A stretch of DNA of 64,000 nucleotides from Ascoidea asiatica (lineage: Eukaryota > Ascomycota > Saccharomycetes > Ascoideales > Ascoideaceae). Below the pieces are notes generated by a model, which saw only the letters and a list, made by a program, of their open reading frames with translations, made no database searches and was not told where the DNA came from. Position numbers and translations under genes: made by a program. How positions within the stretch are numbered: position 1 is the first letter of the stretch; the number at the start of each line of letters is the position of its first letter. Where the stretch lies: positions 434,001-498,000 of the forward strand of contig BCKQ01000002.1 of assembly GCA_001600695.1 (NCBI GenBank), given 5' to 3'. Positions 40,350 to 50,826 of the stretch are shown here, piece after piece.

Positions 40350-42307
40350 ATTTTTTTAATACTTTAAATTTATTTATGCTTTTCGGTTTATTTATGATCA
40401 TGTTTTTATTCTTTTATTTCAAATCATCATTTTATTTTTATGCATTTTTCTTTTCAATTCACCTTTTATGTATTGTTTCAACTCTTATATTATAATGAAA
40501 TTTTTTTAAAATTAAATTTAATCTACCAAATTATCGAACTCAAACTCAAACTTATTGTAGAACTTTGAAAAGTTATTACTTTCTTTTGAAAAAGTAAATC
40601 TTCCGAAGTAATTACTGAAAAATTTTCATTTAATTTCCGCTATACAATATAAAATCTCCTTATAATTACGCCGGTGTACCATAATAATAGAGTGGTGATT
40701 TAATACTAATAAGGAGATTTTTATATTTTTCGTAAATACTTTGTCTTGAATTATCACACTTTATCTTATATGCTTTTAAAGAAATCATTTTTAACCATTT
40801 TTTTTATAAATGGAGTGAAATGTTTTGAATAAAGTTATTTTTCATGAATTTACATAAATGATGAGAAAGATTGGTTTACCGAATTAGAAAATTTAAAATT
40901 CTGTAGGATACTGTATAAAATTCGAAAGTCTTAGATATTTTTAAAAGATCATTAAACAGAATTAGACTTTAAAAATTGAATGATTTTTTTTAAAAACAAG
41001 TTTTTATTATATAAATTAAATGATCCAATAGTTGGAGCAGCTTACTTTTTTATCTGCACAATATAACTTATAAAATGTGGGTTGAACCAAAATTGTGCTT
41101 TTCAAAAAAAGAGAATATTATCACTCGTCCAACTAGATCTTTTTTTTCAATTCGTTAAAAAAAAAAGTGGCAATAAATACTTAATTACAATCATTGATGG
41201 AAATAATTAGACATTGAAAATCAAAAGTCTTAGAATGTGATACAATAATAATTGTAATTGAAAAAAGTAATTATCTTCAGTCATATTATTTAAGTGACGA
41301 GTCTCAATATACTTTTTTTCAAAAAATAAGACAACTTTTATATTTTTGAATAATGTCCGAAATTCTCCAATAAAATATTCTAATAAATTTTGAAACAGTA
41401 TCATTTTTCAATTCAATTTTAATAAGTTCAATTATACCACCAATAGAATGAAGAATTTATAATTATTATTATAATTACTACATTATTGATCTCATGATAA
41501 TTTCTACTCCAATAATTGCCTTTCTAAGTTGAAAGTGAAATGAAAAAAAAGGTCACATTGAATTATAAATAAACAACAATATCAAAGAGGAAACTAGTTA
41601 CAGGGTCATAACTGAATTTTTGATTTTTGATTGTTGAATGTTTAGTTTGTTTTATTTTATCTGTCTCCATACATCTTCGTAAATAATTCGGATCTGTTAA
41701 ACCCACAAGCAAATTCTTCAAAAGGTCCCTCCACCCTTTGCAAAATTACAAATATAAATATGTCTTGAATAATTCCGGGAATCTAACAACGGAGTAAGTA
41801 GTTTGAAATCTATTGTTGAACTGAAATAAAATCCCTAAACACAAGCAGTCTGAGACTAATTTCAACAAATGAAATCCATTAGATCTAAAAGACCTATTCA
41901 AAAGTAGAATTAATCCTCCTTTTCTCACAAACGACCACTTGCTTCATTCATTTCTCAAACTAGGATAATATCCATTGAACAAAAAGCAAAATAAAACACC
42001 AACAATTCTAATAAATGTAAAAAATTAACATTCCTTTCTTTTAAATTCTCTCTAAATATCAAAATATACTATCCTTTTAATTTAGTAATAATGTTTTGCT
42101 GTTATTGTTGTCGATAAGCGCCATGTATTTTCAATAAAGACTTTCAGCAAAGGAAAAAACTGGGTTACCCGCCTTTTTTTTACAAATCTCAAAAAATACT
42201 ATGAAGATTGTAATAACAATTTATTTTCGTTAAAACCTATCCGAAGAAATGAAGTTTAAAGAAGAATTTAAATCAGAATATTTGAATGTCGAAATGTTTT
42301 TGAAGCA
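40350..42307 (+). promoter_or_regulatory. 2-kb gap: cyclin 3' flank and MED9 upstream region
   Basis: No supported gene. It contains the near-perfect 18-bp inverted repeat at 40646-40727 and, 140 bp before the MED9 ATG, TTACCCG (42165-42171), a Reb1-type site. The frames at 41207-41404 and 41746-41928 have no protein character. Confidence 0.45.
40646..40727. repeat. 18-bp near-perfect inverted repeat with 45-nt loop
   Basis: The left arm AATATAAAATCTCCTTAT (40646-40663) pairs with ATAAGGAGATTTTTATATT (40709-40727), with one extra T as a bulge. The loop contains a further ACCA/TGGT pairing around AATAATAGAG. It lies about 300 bp after the cyclin stop, so it could be a 3' UTR or readthrough hairpin, a small RNA, or an operator. 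Confidence 0.65.
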
Positions 42308-43288
42308 ATGAATCCTACTCCAAAACCATTAATGGAATCCAATGAAATAAAAGAGACCAGTGTTCCCATAGATAAAGATTCTGATGCCTCGGTTGAGACT
42401 ATTAAAAATTTAGACTTACTTCCTTTATTAATAGATATATTAAAAAGATTGAAGAAACATGAAATCAAAATAAATGACCTTAACAATGCAACTGGTAAAA
42501 TAAGAATACGTCTTTCTAAATTCAAAGAAATAGTTAGAAATATTGAAGGTGTTTCACAAACTGCAAAAGAGAGAAAAGAAGAAATTGATTCGTTAAATTA
42601 TCAAATCAATAGAAAAAGAATTTTTCTAAAAAATCTAAAAGGAAAAATTGAAGAAACATTCCCAACTGAAAATAATGAAAATTTATCAGATTCTAAATTA
42701 ATTAAGGAAAATAAAAAAATTGGAGAATCAATAAAGCAAATTCAAAATATAAGTCTGAATTCTAAAGAAGAAGAAAATATTTCCAAAAAACCGGAAACTG
42801 AATTCAAAGTAGATACTAATACCAATTCGAATACAAATACCAATTCAAATTCAAATTCAAATTCGAATAAAAATAATAACCCATATCAAGATTCAGTAGA
42901 CTCTGTATTTAGTAATTTCAGTATCTCATTACAAGGTATAAATCCTTCATTTTTCGAACTTAAAAAGCCAGCAATTGAAACTAAAATAAATGTTCAACAA
43001 CCTATTGATGATTTTATATCTCAAGTTCCATTAAATAATGATATGAATGATCATATAAATGATGGTTCGCAAAATTTAAATAATTTGAATATAGAAGGAA
43101 GAACAAATCTTGAAGAAAATGGAACTTCAAATTTCAATCAAACTACAAATATTCCAAATTCTTTTGAACTTAATTTTTTTAATGATAATGAAGCTATAAA
43201 TATTCCCGCTGAAGATTCTGATGAAAATTATCCTGATTTTGATGATATAATGAATGATATTAATATGGATTTAGAATTTTTTGAATAA
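42308..43288 (+). CDS. MED9: Mediator middle-module subunit Med9 with long C-terminal extension
   Basis: 326 residues, where Med9/Cse2 is usually 100-150. Residues ~35-115 match the Med9 helical pair: LLPLLIDILKRLKKHE, NATGKIRIRLSKFKEIV, VSQTAKERKEEIDSLNYQIN and RKRIFLKNLKGKI. Med9 packs with Med4/Med7/Med21/Med31 in the Mediator middle module linking activators to RNA polymerase II. The C-terminal ~200 residues are Asn/Ser-rich and end in a strongly acidic, aromatic tail (NYPDFDDIMNDINMDLEFFE) that resembles an activation domain or the acidic end of Med2. One rare CTG codon is at 42755-42757. The Med9 call rests on the helical core; a Med2-like assignment is less likely. Confidence 0.75.
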   Translation: MNPTPKPLMESNEIKETSVPIDKDSDASVETIKNLDLLPLLIDILKRLKKHEIKINDLNNATGKIRIRLSKFKEIVRNIEGVSQTAKERKEEIDSLNYQINRKRIFLKNLKGKIEETFPTENNENLSDSKLIKENKKIGESIKQIQNISLNSKEEENISKKPETEFKVDTNTNSNTNTNSNSNSNSNKNNNPYQDSVDSVFSNFSISLQGINPSFFELKKPAIETKINVQQPIDDFISQVPLNNDMNDHINDGSQNLNNLNIEGRTNLEENGTSNFNQTTNIPNSFELNFFNDNEAINIPAEDSDENYPDFDDIMNDINMDLEFFE

Positions 43289-43564
43289 TTTTTTTTTTCA
43301 TTAAAAAGCAAATATTTATTTATATGAGATAGATTATATATAAAAAATATATTAAAAGAACTATTAATTAAAATCCAATTATTGCTAAATAGTATTATAG
43401 CAATATCCTTCCTTTATACCCAATATTTATAGAATTAATTCATAAAATAAATTCATTGAAGGATATTAAAACCAAAGAAACAAATATACAAAGACAAAAA
43501 CGTAAATAAAAGAAAAAGTAAACAAAAAATAAGAGAATTGAACTAAAAATTAATGATTTTTTTT
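43289..43564. other. Convergent 3' region MED9 / ATG3
   Basis: A 276-bp AT-rich tail-to-tail gap with T and A runs. Nothing else seen. Confidence 0.5.
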
Positions 43565-44638
43565 TTAAAAAGCATCCATTGTATAATCTTGATTAATTCC
43601 CGGCGTAACACTTGCAATAAATTTAAGAAATATAATTAAGTATTGATCAATTCTAATAATATCAATTTCTTCATTGATTCCAACATCCTTTGATATACTT
43701 TCCCATTCTTCATCTTCAAAATCATTTGTTTTACTATCAGCAAGACCTAATTTTGCTACACCATCAGTAATTTTTTTTAATTCTTGAGATTGAGATTGAG
43801 ATTGAGATTCTTTTAATTTTTTATTTTGAGCAGCAATTGCAGCTCTTGACATTAAAACTTTCATTACAGTTGCATGACGACAAGGATGTATTGAAACTGA
43901 AGTTGTATCATTTAAAAATGGAGCTTGTTCAATTGTTGCAGTTTTATCTCTATAATCAGTTGAAATATCTTCAAACATTTGATCTGGAGTTAAAGGAATT
44001 CCATTACCATCAAAACCAACTAGATACATTTTAGGTACTCTATACGAAGTTGAGTATGTTATATATAAATCATAATTTCTTCTAGAATCTGAACCATCTT
44101 TAGGAGAAGATAAATTATCAATTTCTTCATCATAATTAACGAAATCTTCTATATCTTCAATATCTTCAACGTCGTCAATATCCTCAGCATCTTCGATATC
44201 TTCAATATTTTCGATATTTTCAGCACTTGCAATATTTTCTACTGGTTTTTCAGATTTGATATCTTTGGGTTTAGATTCTTTTTTAATAATTTCAGTTTTT
44301 GAGGATTTTAATTTTGCTTTAACATTTGAAATATTAGTTTCAGTCCAACCATCTTCATTTAAAACTTCATCCTCTTCATTATCTATACCAAGATAAGTTG
44401 TAATTCTTTGATATGAAGGTAAATGTCTTGTGACTAAAAATTGCTTTTCTTTTGGTAAAAAATCTCTTCTTTTATTTTCAGGAGCTGGAGACCACTGCCA
44501 AGTTGGAAATTTATAAACTAAATAATCACCAGCTTCAACAAATTCTTCTGGAGTAATTTCACCAGTTTTTCTAAAAGTGGATGTATGTGTAACTGGAGTA
44601 AAATATTCCCTCCAGGAAGATAATGTTGATCTTAACAT
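43565..44638 (-). CDS. ATG3: E2-like enzyme for Atg8 lipidation
   Basis: 357 residues, about the family length. The N-terminal amphipathic helix and core (LSSWREYFTPVTHTSTFRKTG, then ITPEEFVEAGDYLVYKFPTW) are followed by a long acidic flexible region (~125-180) with repeated IEDIED units. The E2 core follows: DLYITYSTSYRVPKMYLVGFDG, the IHPCRHA block with catalytic Cys253, then VMKVLM and the C-terminal YLIIFLKFIASVTPGINQDY. Atg3 takes Atg8 from Atg7 and conjugates it to phosphatidylethanolamine on phagophores. Divergent from TOM40. Confidence 0.97.
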   Translation of the reverse strand: MLRSTLSSWREYFTPVTHTSTFRKTGEITPEEFVEAGDYLVYKFPTWQWSPAPENKRRDFLPKEKQFLVTRHLPSYQRITTYLGIDNEEDEVLNEDGWTETNISNVKAKLKSSKTEIIKKESKPKDIKSEKPVENIASAENIENIEDIEDAEDIDDVEDIEDIEDFVNYDEEIDNLSSPKDGSDSRRNYDLYITYSTSYRVPKMYLVGFDGNGIPLTPDQMFEDISTDYRDKTATIEQAPFLNDTTSVSIHPCRHATVMKVLMSRAAIAAQNKKLKESQSQSQSQELKKITDGVAKLGLADSKTNDFEDEEWESISKDVGINEEIDIIRIDQYLIIFLKFIASVTPGINQDYTMDAF

Positions 44639-45633
44639 ATTGGATATTTAAAATATATTTTCACTTTTTTTATTTAACGAGATTAACTGAAATAGAAGAA
44701 ATTTCTTACAATAACTGTAAATAAAACTTAGTATGATTGATATTACCAAATATAATATATAATTTCTATTCTAAGAAAGTGGGGTTATTTGTATTTGATA
44801 ATTGAAAATGAAAAATTAGGAAACCTCTATAAACTAAAGACTTTAAATAAGGGGCTATTCGTTATTAATATTGATATAATTCTTATTATTATTAATATCT
44901 GTGATATTATTTTTAATTTAGTGATTAAAATAGTTGATTTTTAGTGAGTAATTACTTATCAAACATAAATGAAGCTGTAGATAATAGTGATAGTAGTGGT
45001 GATCATAGCGATCATAGTAATATATTGTTCCAGTAAAGTTACTGTATAAACTGACGATAACGTTGGTAAAGTTAGTTATTGCGTATCTCTTATCACCGGC
45101 AAAGCAGCTTATCATGGAGTGGCGAGTTTCTGTGGCAGTTTCAAAAAAACGTGGCGGTGCAAAGCAATTTTGAGATATAGAACCCCCAGTTCTGGTTCTT
45201 TAATTGTTACTCACGTGCCAGACTCTTTTTTAGTTTGCCATGAAAAAATTCACCAACTTTTTCAGATTTGCCATTGAAAATCTAGGTAATGGTAAAAGTG
45301 AAGCTGTAGCTGGTGAAATTCAGATAAATCATCATCTGAATGTGTGAAGCAGAAGACTCTTATACATAAACTAATATCTGTAAATAATCTGTTGTTCAAT
45401 CAGGAATAATATCCATGTATGTCACTTTTGGTTTCTCGTCTTTTCAATCTTAATTTGGGTTTTTTTACTTTTGTTATTCGCTTTAGGGGGTGTTTAACTA
45501 ATTTTCAATAGTTTTAAAAAATATATTTCAAGAAAAATTCAAAAATTGTTTTTATTAAAAGTACAAATTTCTGATTTAATTATAAATTTTCATTAACTAA
45601 CATTTTATTAGTAGATCTATTTTTAAAAAAAAA
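44639..45633. promoter_or_regulatory. Divergent promoter ATG3 / TOM40 with GC-rich island
   Basis: A 1-kb head-to-head gap. The island at about 45060-45230 contains GTGGCGGTGC (45151-45160), identical to a 10-mer in the RPL34 promoter, and a CACGTG box (45212-45217). A GAT/TAG trinucleotide-like stretch lies at about 44980-45020. No supported gene. Confidence 0.5.
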
Positions 45634-46776
45634 ATGTCTGCTCAACTTCCTTTAGGGGATCTTTCAAAATTATCAATTCCACCAATTCCTGGAATGCAAC
45701 CATTAAAACCAGAACCTGGTTTTTGGTCTTCAAATCCAGTATTTTCTTATTTAAATGATATTCATTCTTCTGCAGTTTCTCATAGAAATTCTTTAGGTTT
45801 AATTAATCCTGGTTCCGCTGAAGAATTGAATAAAGAAGTTTCAAGAGATGTTTTATTAACTCATTTTTTTTTCACAGGTTTGAGAGCTGATTTAACTAAA
45901 ACTTTTTCAACAAATCCATTTTTTCAAATTGGTCATTCATTTTCTTCTGGTTCAACTGTATTACCACCATATTCTTTAACTGCTTTATTTGGTAGTGATA
46001 CTTATTTTGCTCAAGGTACTATAGATAATACTTTAGCTTTAAATGGTAGACTTCATTATGGTTGGAGTAAAAATAATTTTACAAGAATAACTACTGTTAT
46101 TTCAAAAGGTCAGCCTGCAATGCTTCAATTAGAACAAGATTATCAAGGTAAAGATTTTTCTGCAAATGTTAAAGTTTATAATCCATCTTTTTTTGAAAAA
46201 GGTCAATTTTCCGGTGATATTGTTGCCTCTTATTTACAATCAATTACAAAAAGATTATCTTTAGGTCTTGAATCTGTTTATTCTTCTCAGCCTGGTTATG
46301 GTCCAGATGCTGCAACTTCTTATTTTGCAAGATATAATGCTGATAATAAATGGATTGCATCTATTCAATCAAAAGCCCAAGGTAGTATTATTGCATCTTT
46401 TTGGAAAAAACTTGCAAAAAATGTTTCTGCAGGTATTGAAACTCAACTTCAAGCTTCTATGAGACCACTTAATGATCCTGCTTTAGGTCAACCAATAAGT
46501 ATGGAACCTGTATTAGAAGGAAATACAACTATAGGTGCTAAATATGAATTCAGACAATCTGTTTTTCGTGGTCAGATAGATTCTGATGGTAAAGTATCAT
46601 GTTTCCTTGAAAGAAAACTTTTACCAACACTTTCTGTACTTTTTTGTTCAGAATTAGATCATTTAAAAAACGCCTCAAAAATTGGAATGGGCTTTCAGTT
46701 TGAAACAGCCGGTTCTCATGAAGTATTTATGGCTCAACAAGGTTTAGATCCAAATGGTAATCCATTAGCTGCCTAA
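45634..46776 (+). CDS. TOM40: Mitochondrial outer-membrane import channel Tom40
   Basis: 380 residues (yeast 387). The N-terminus has the Pro-rich PPIPGMQPLKPEPGFWSSNP, then SYLNDIHSSAVSHRNSLGLINPG. The Porin_3 beta-barrel follows: NKEVSRDVLLTHFFFTGLRADL, then PFFQIGHSFSSGS with LPPYSLTALFGSD. The C-terminal beta-signal region includes KIGMGFQFETAG. Tom40 is the pore of the TOM complex for nearly all nuclear-encoded mitochondrial proteins. The gene is GC-richer in its codons than the low-complexity genes around it. Single exon. Confidence 0.98.
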   Translation: MSAQLPLGDLSKLSIPPIPGMQPLKPEPGFWSSNPVFSYLNDIHSSAVSHRNSLGLINPGSAEELNKEVSRDVLLTHFFFTGLRADLTKTFSTNPFFQIGHSFSSGSTVLPPYSLTALFGSDTYFAQGTIDNTLALNGRLHYGWSKNNFTRITTVISKGQPAMLQLEQDYQGKDFSANVKVYNPSFFEKGQFSGDIVASYLQSITKRLSLGLESVYSSQPGYGPDAATSYFARYNADNKWIASIQSKAQGSIIASFWKKLAKNVSAGIETQLQASMRPLNDPALGQPISMEPVLEGNTTIGAKYEFRQSVFRGQIDSDGKVSCFLERKLLPTLSVLFCSELDHLKNASKIGMGFQFETAGSHEVFMAQQGLDPNGNPLAA

Positions 46777-47253
46777 AATTTATAATATATTTATAACTGT
46801 AAGAAATTAAATTTTTTTTGTATATAGTTAAAATAAGAATTTGATCTCCAAATGAAGTTTAAAACTAATTCAATTTATTATGTAATAGTTTTATATTCAT
46901 CAAATTCAACTTTTCATCCTAGAGAAAAGGAATCTGAACAGTTTTTTCATCATTTCTTCTAATACTTATTTGATTTTAAATTTGGAATTCCTTTATTCAA
47001 TTATGACCACCAATAGATACTTATCAACTTCATTTGAAATCTTTCGACTCTATGTTTATAGACTAAGAGAATTAGATGTAATGCAAATGTAAATTCTGTA
47101 AAAAAATTTTATTTTAAAGAGATTTTGATATTATTTTCAAGATATTATCTGATGAATAAATATTTTATTCGAAAAAGTTGACAAAATAGAAATATAATGC
47201 AACAAAGTTTTTCTTTTCTTTTATTTTCTCTATTAAAAGAAATCAAAATAGTA
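46777..47253. other. Convergent 3' region TOM40 / INP1
   Basis: A 477-bp AT-rich tail-to-tail gap. No repeats or gene-like frames seen. Confidence 0.5.
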
Positions 47254-49518
47254 TCATACACCTAAAACTGATGAAAAAAATTTTCCAATATAAGTTTGTC
47301 GTTTAGGTTTGGGTTTTTGGTACATTGCTAATCTTTGACTGTTTAAATTATTACTTACAATTTCTGACAAACAATCTCTATCTAAAGGTTTATTTACTCT
47401 TGATTTTATTGAAGATTTGGATAACATTGTATTGGAATTAATATTTGAATAAATGTTTGAGTTAAAATCATTATTTGATGTTCTTAATGTTGATAAATAA
47501 TGATTAATTGAAGATAACTTATCAATATTTTGAGGAAGAGGTTTTGAATCAAAACATGATATATTAGATTTAGGCGATTGTAGATGATTATCTTCTAATT
47601 CATCATCAGATGGATCCATCCAATTTGTATTTTTTTCCAATTTCAAAGAATGAAAAGATCCTGTATCGAAATTTTGACTTGATCTGAAAGATTTCATTTT
47701 ATGTAAAATAGGTGAAGTTTTTTCTTTATATTTTGAATTAAGATAAGTTTTAGATGAATTGTTTTGGTTAATTTTATTATAAGGTTTCTGAGATAGATTA
47801 TTTTCAAATTTTTTATAACGGGTATTTTCCAAATTTTCATTAAAATTTTTAAAAAGTTTATTATCTATAAGGTTATTATTATTATTTATTCTGGTCATAT
47901 AAGATGAATCAGTAAGAGAAGTAATTGAATATTTATTTTTATTGATAGAATTGGATATGGGTAAAGATTCATTATCAGATATTATATCTAAAACAGAATC
48001 TAAAGAATCATCATCTTCAATATTTTTGAAAACTTTTTGATAATTATTTTTATATATATTTGAGTCATTATTATTTTGAAGATTATCAAAATTAGAAAAA
48101 GAAGGTAAAATTTGATTTTTTGGAGTTTTCAATTGAGTATATGAAGAACGTTGAGATAAACCAGAATGAAAATTATCATTTATATTATTTAAATTTATTG
48201 TTTTTATTGGGCTTTGTAATTGAAGGGATTTAGCTCTTTGATGTGATATTGAATGAGAATTAGAATTATAAACAGAATTGGTTTTTGGTATTGAGATTGG
48301 ATTAAAATTACTACCTGATTTTTTAATCAGATCCAGTGGAATTTGATATTCTGGAGAACGTTTTTTATTATAAAAATTATTATCTATATTTGTTGAATTT
48401 AAAGAATTATAGGAAATTTTATTTAATAATTTTCTTGGAGTATTATTTGAGAAATCTGAATTATTTTGTTTAATAATTACAGGACTATTAATTGGAGAGA
48501 AATTAGATGAACCCGATTTCAAACATAAAGTCATCACGCCCAATTGAAGAGCTTTTTCAAATTCATTTTCATCAGACTTAAGTTCTTGTTCAAGTTCTTG
48601 TTCAAGATCATATTCTGGTTTTGGTTTAAATTTAAGTTCAGCCTGAGGTTCAAGCTCAATTTGATTTATAATTATAGGAGATTGAGATTTTTTTTTAATT
48701 ATATTATTTTGATTTGAATTGAAATTTTCTGAGGACATATCTATTAAAGAAGTATAATTATTAAATAAATTCTTTAGAGTAGCTATTTCATTATTTGAAT
48801 CAATAGAATTGAATTCAATTTTCCAAAATCTTTCTGGATTCAAAAGTATTAATAAAAAAAAATTATTTAATTTAAAAACTTTTAAATTTTTAGAAAGTTT
48901 ATAAGAATAATTTAAATTTAAATTTTGATTATTATTAAAAGTCATGATTATATAATCATTTGAATTTTTAAGTGAAATATATTTATAAAAATTGAGTGAA
49001 CCATTTTTAAGTAAAACTTTTGAAATTTTTGAATCTAATTGAGTTATAGAAAATGAATCATAAGATAAAATATTTATATTATTGAGTGAGTAAATTAATT
49101 TAGAAGTTTCACTTTCATTTTTATTATTCTTGTCAAAATTATTATCATCATTAATATTATTATTATCTAGATTATTTTGGTTATTAGTTTGTTCAGTTTG
49201 TTGAGTTTCTTGATTTATATTTGTTCTTAAAGTTTTTTTAATATTTTCATATTCGTTTAATACATCATTTATGCTTTTATGTAAATTTAAATCATTTTTT
49301 TGATTATCATTATTGATTTCCAAATTATTTGATGAATTAGAAATTGAATTGATTGAATTTATTGTTTTAATATTTTCTATTGATTGATCTTTATTTATTG
49401 AATTTTTAATATTTTTATTATTAGATTTTATAGATTTATTATTTTTTTTTTTATTTGATTTAAATTTCAATCTTGTTGATTTAAATTTTTCTTTCAGCGA
49501 TAATGTTTCATTATTCAT
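47254..49518 (-). CDS. INP1: Inheritance of peroxisomes protein 1, expanded
   Basis: 754 residues, against about 420 in S. cerevisiae. The basic N-terminus is Lys/Asn/Ser-rich. A PH-like domain spans about 148-262: LSYDSFSITQLDSK, VLLKNGSLNFYKYISL, KNLKVFKLNNFFLLI and the diagnostic NPERFWKIEF (227-236), which corresponds to NPERYWEIEF of yeast Inp1. The C-terminal half is Ser/Asn-rich with Pro-directed sites, ending in a basic KRQTYIGKFFSSVL tail not known to me from S. cerevisiae. Inp1 tethers peroxisomes to the mother-cell cortex by linking Pex3 to the plasma membrane. The call rests mainly on the PH-like block. Divergent from ADD66. Confidence 0.8.
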   Translation of the reverse strand: MNNETLSLKEKFKSTRLKFKSNKKKNNKSIKSNNKNIKNSINKDQSIENIKTINSINSISNSSNNLEINNDNQKNDLNLHKSINDVLNEYENIKKTLRTNINQETQQTEQTNNQNNLDNNNINDDNNFDKNNKNESETSKLIYSLNNINILSYDSFSITQLDSKISKVLLKNGSLNFYKYISLKNSNDYIIMTFNNNQNLNLNYSYKLSKNLKVFKLNNFFLLILLNPERFWKIEFNSIDSNNEIATLKNLFNNYTSLIDMSSENFNSNQNNIIKKKSQSPIIINQIELEPQAELKFKPKPEYDLEQELEQELKSDENEFEKALQLGVMTLCLKSGSSNFSPINSPVIIKQNNSDFSNNTPRKLLNKISYNSLNSTNIDNNFYNKKRSPEYQIPLDLIKKSGSNFNPISIPKTNSVYNSNSHSISHQRAKSLQLQSPIKTINLNNINDNFHSGLSQRSSYTQLKTPKNQILPSFSNFDNLQNNNDSNIYKNNYQKVFKNIEDDDSLDSVLDIISDNESLPISNSINKNKYSITSLTDSSYMTRINNNNNLIDNKLFKNFNENLENTRYKKFENNLSQKPYNKINQNNSSKTYLNSKYKEKTSPILHKMKSFRSSQNFDTGSFHSLKLEKNTNWMDPSDDELEDNHLQSPKSNISCFDSKPLPQNIDKLSSINHYLSTLRTSNNDFNSNIYSNINSNTMLSKSSIKSRVNKPLDRDCLSEIVSNNLNSQRLAMYQKPKPKRQTYIGKFFSSVLGV

Positions 49519-50004
49519 TATTCATAGATAATATGATATATTAATGGATTGATATTATTTAACAATTACTTTACTTAAAAAGCAACTATTCCACTATTAC
49601 TTATTTATTTGATTGATTATTTTGTTTGTTTATAAATTTCTGCCAATATCTGAAGCTTTGAGTATTTAAAGGTTTAAAGCTTTAATGGCGTGGTTGTATA
49701 AATACGGTAACGATCGCTTGTATTTACAGTGTTGATATGGAATATATTTGATGTGTTTCTGTGGATAGTGGATCTGGAACCGAGACCATATTTGAGGGTG
49801 TTCTGGAGATTACCTCGTGACTAAAAACAATGCTCTATATTTATTGCAGTGGCAAGAGCATTTAGAATTTAGTATTTAGTATTTAGTATTTGATAATAAA
49901 TAATAAATAATGATTAATGAATAAATTAATAGAGAATAAAGAATAAATAAACAGAAGTTTTTGAATAGAATAATAGGAATAAGAATAAGAATAGATTGAA
50001 TAAA
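49519..50004. promoter_or_regulatory. Divergent promoter INP1 / ADD66
   Basis: A 486-bp head-to-head gap. A GC-richer centre (49680-49860) contains AGTGGCAAG (49849-49857), two mismatches from the proteasome-associated control element GGTGGCAAA bound by Rpn4, which would suit ADD66. (ATTTAGT)n and (AATAA)n simple repeats follow. Confidence 0.4.
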
Positions 50005-50826
50005 ATGGAAGAAAGTTTAAATGGATCAATATTAATCATACCAAGTGTTACAATTGGTAATATACCTCAATTAACAATTGATTTATTGATTACCAATTTA
50101 TCAATGAAAAAAATTGGTAAAATTAATTCAAATTATGTTTATCCATTCATTTCAGGAAATGATTCATATAAAATCAATGATAATGATAATGATAATAATA
50201 CAGAATTGAGTAATGAAATAAATAATGGAATATCTGAAAGTATTGAAATTTTTCATTCCAAAATTTTTAAAATTTCAGTTATTCAACAAAGATCACCAAT
50301 ATTACCAAATTTCACAATAAATTTCACAAAAGATATAATTAATTTTATAAAATTTTATAAATTTAAAAATATTATATTATTATCATCATCATCTCCATCT
50401 TCACCATTAATTTCTCAATTATCAAATTATAAATCATTATTAAATAATAATTTATCAATAAATTTAGATACTACAATGAAAGATAATTTTTTAAATATTG
50501 ATAATATAAATAAATTTAATTTAAATTTAAATGAAAGTGAAAGTTTTATAAATAAAATTCAAATATCATTATTTATTAAAACATTTATCAAAGAAATTGA
50601 AAAAATTGATGATAATCATTCAAAGAATATTAATTTATTATTAACATTTGTTTATGAAGGTGATAATTTTCAAGATGCAATAAATTTTTATCAAAAGTTG
50701 ATAAAATACTTGAATTTAAAAGAAGAAAATAAAAATAGTTTTGAAATTGTTCATAAACCAAAGTCATGGTCTGGAGTTTATGGGGACAGACCACTTCCAT
50801 TATCTCTAGAAGATGGAATTTATTGA
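50005..50826 (+). CDS. ADD66: Proteasome assembly chaperone 2 (Pba2/Add66)
   Basis: 273 residues from the ATG at 50005 (yeast 267). An upstream in-frame TTG at 49996 is not taken as the start. The N-terminal block SILIIPSVTIGNIPQLTIDLLI matches Add66, with FKISVIQQRSPI following. The C-terminal FVYEGDNFQDA and KPKSWSGVYGDRPLP are the family's last conserved blocks, ahead of a short tail. Add66 pairs with Pba1 (Poc1) to assemble the 20S proteasome alpha ring. Asp/Asn repeats near residues 55-70 and a Ser-rich loop (~130-145) are lineage-specific. Divergent from INP1. Confidence 0.92.
   Translation: MEESLNGSILIIPSVTIGNIPQLTIDLLITNLSMKKIGKINSNYVYPFISGNDSYKINDNDNDNNTELSNEINNGISESIEIFHSKIFKISVIQQRSPILPNFTINFTKDIINFIKFYKFKNIILLSSSSPSSPLISQLSNYKSLLNNNLSINLDTTMKDNFLNIDNINKFNLNLNESESFINKIQISLFIKTFIKEIEKIDDNHSKNINLLLTFVYEGDNFQDAINFYQKLIKYLNLKEENKNSFEIVHKPKSWSGVYGDRPLPLSLEDGIY

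Noticed and set aside
49996-50004. TTG-initiated extension of ADD66 (and the similar one at 52069 for the Tip1-like gene)
   Set aside because: An ATG lies three codons (ADD66) or two codons (Tip1-like) downstream; for the Tip1-like gene it gives a better signal peptide start. Non-ATG starts are rare in yeasts.
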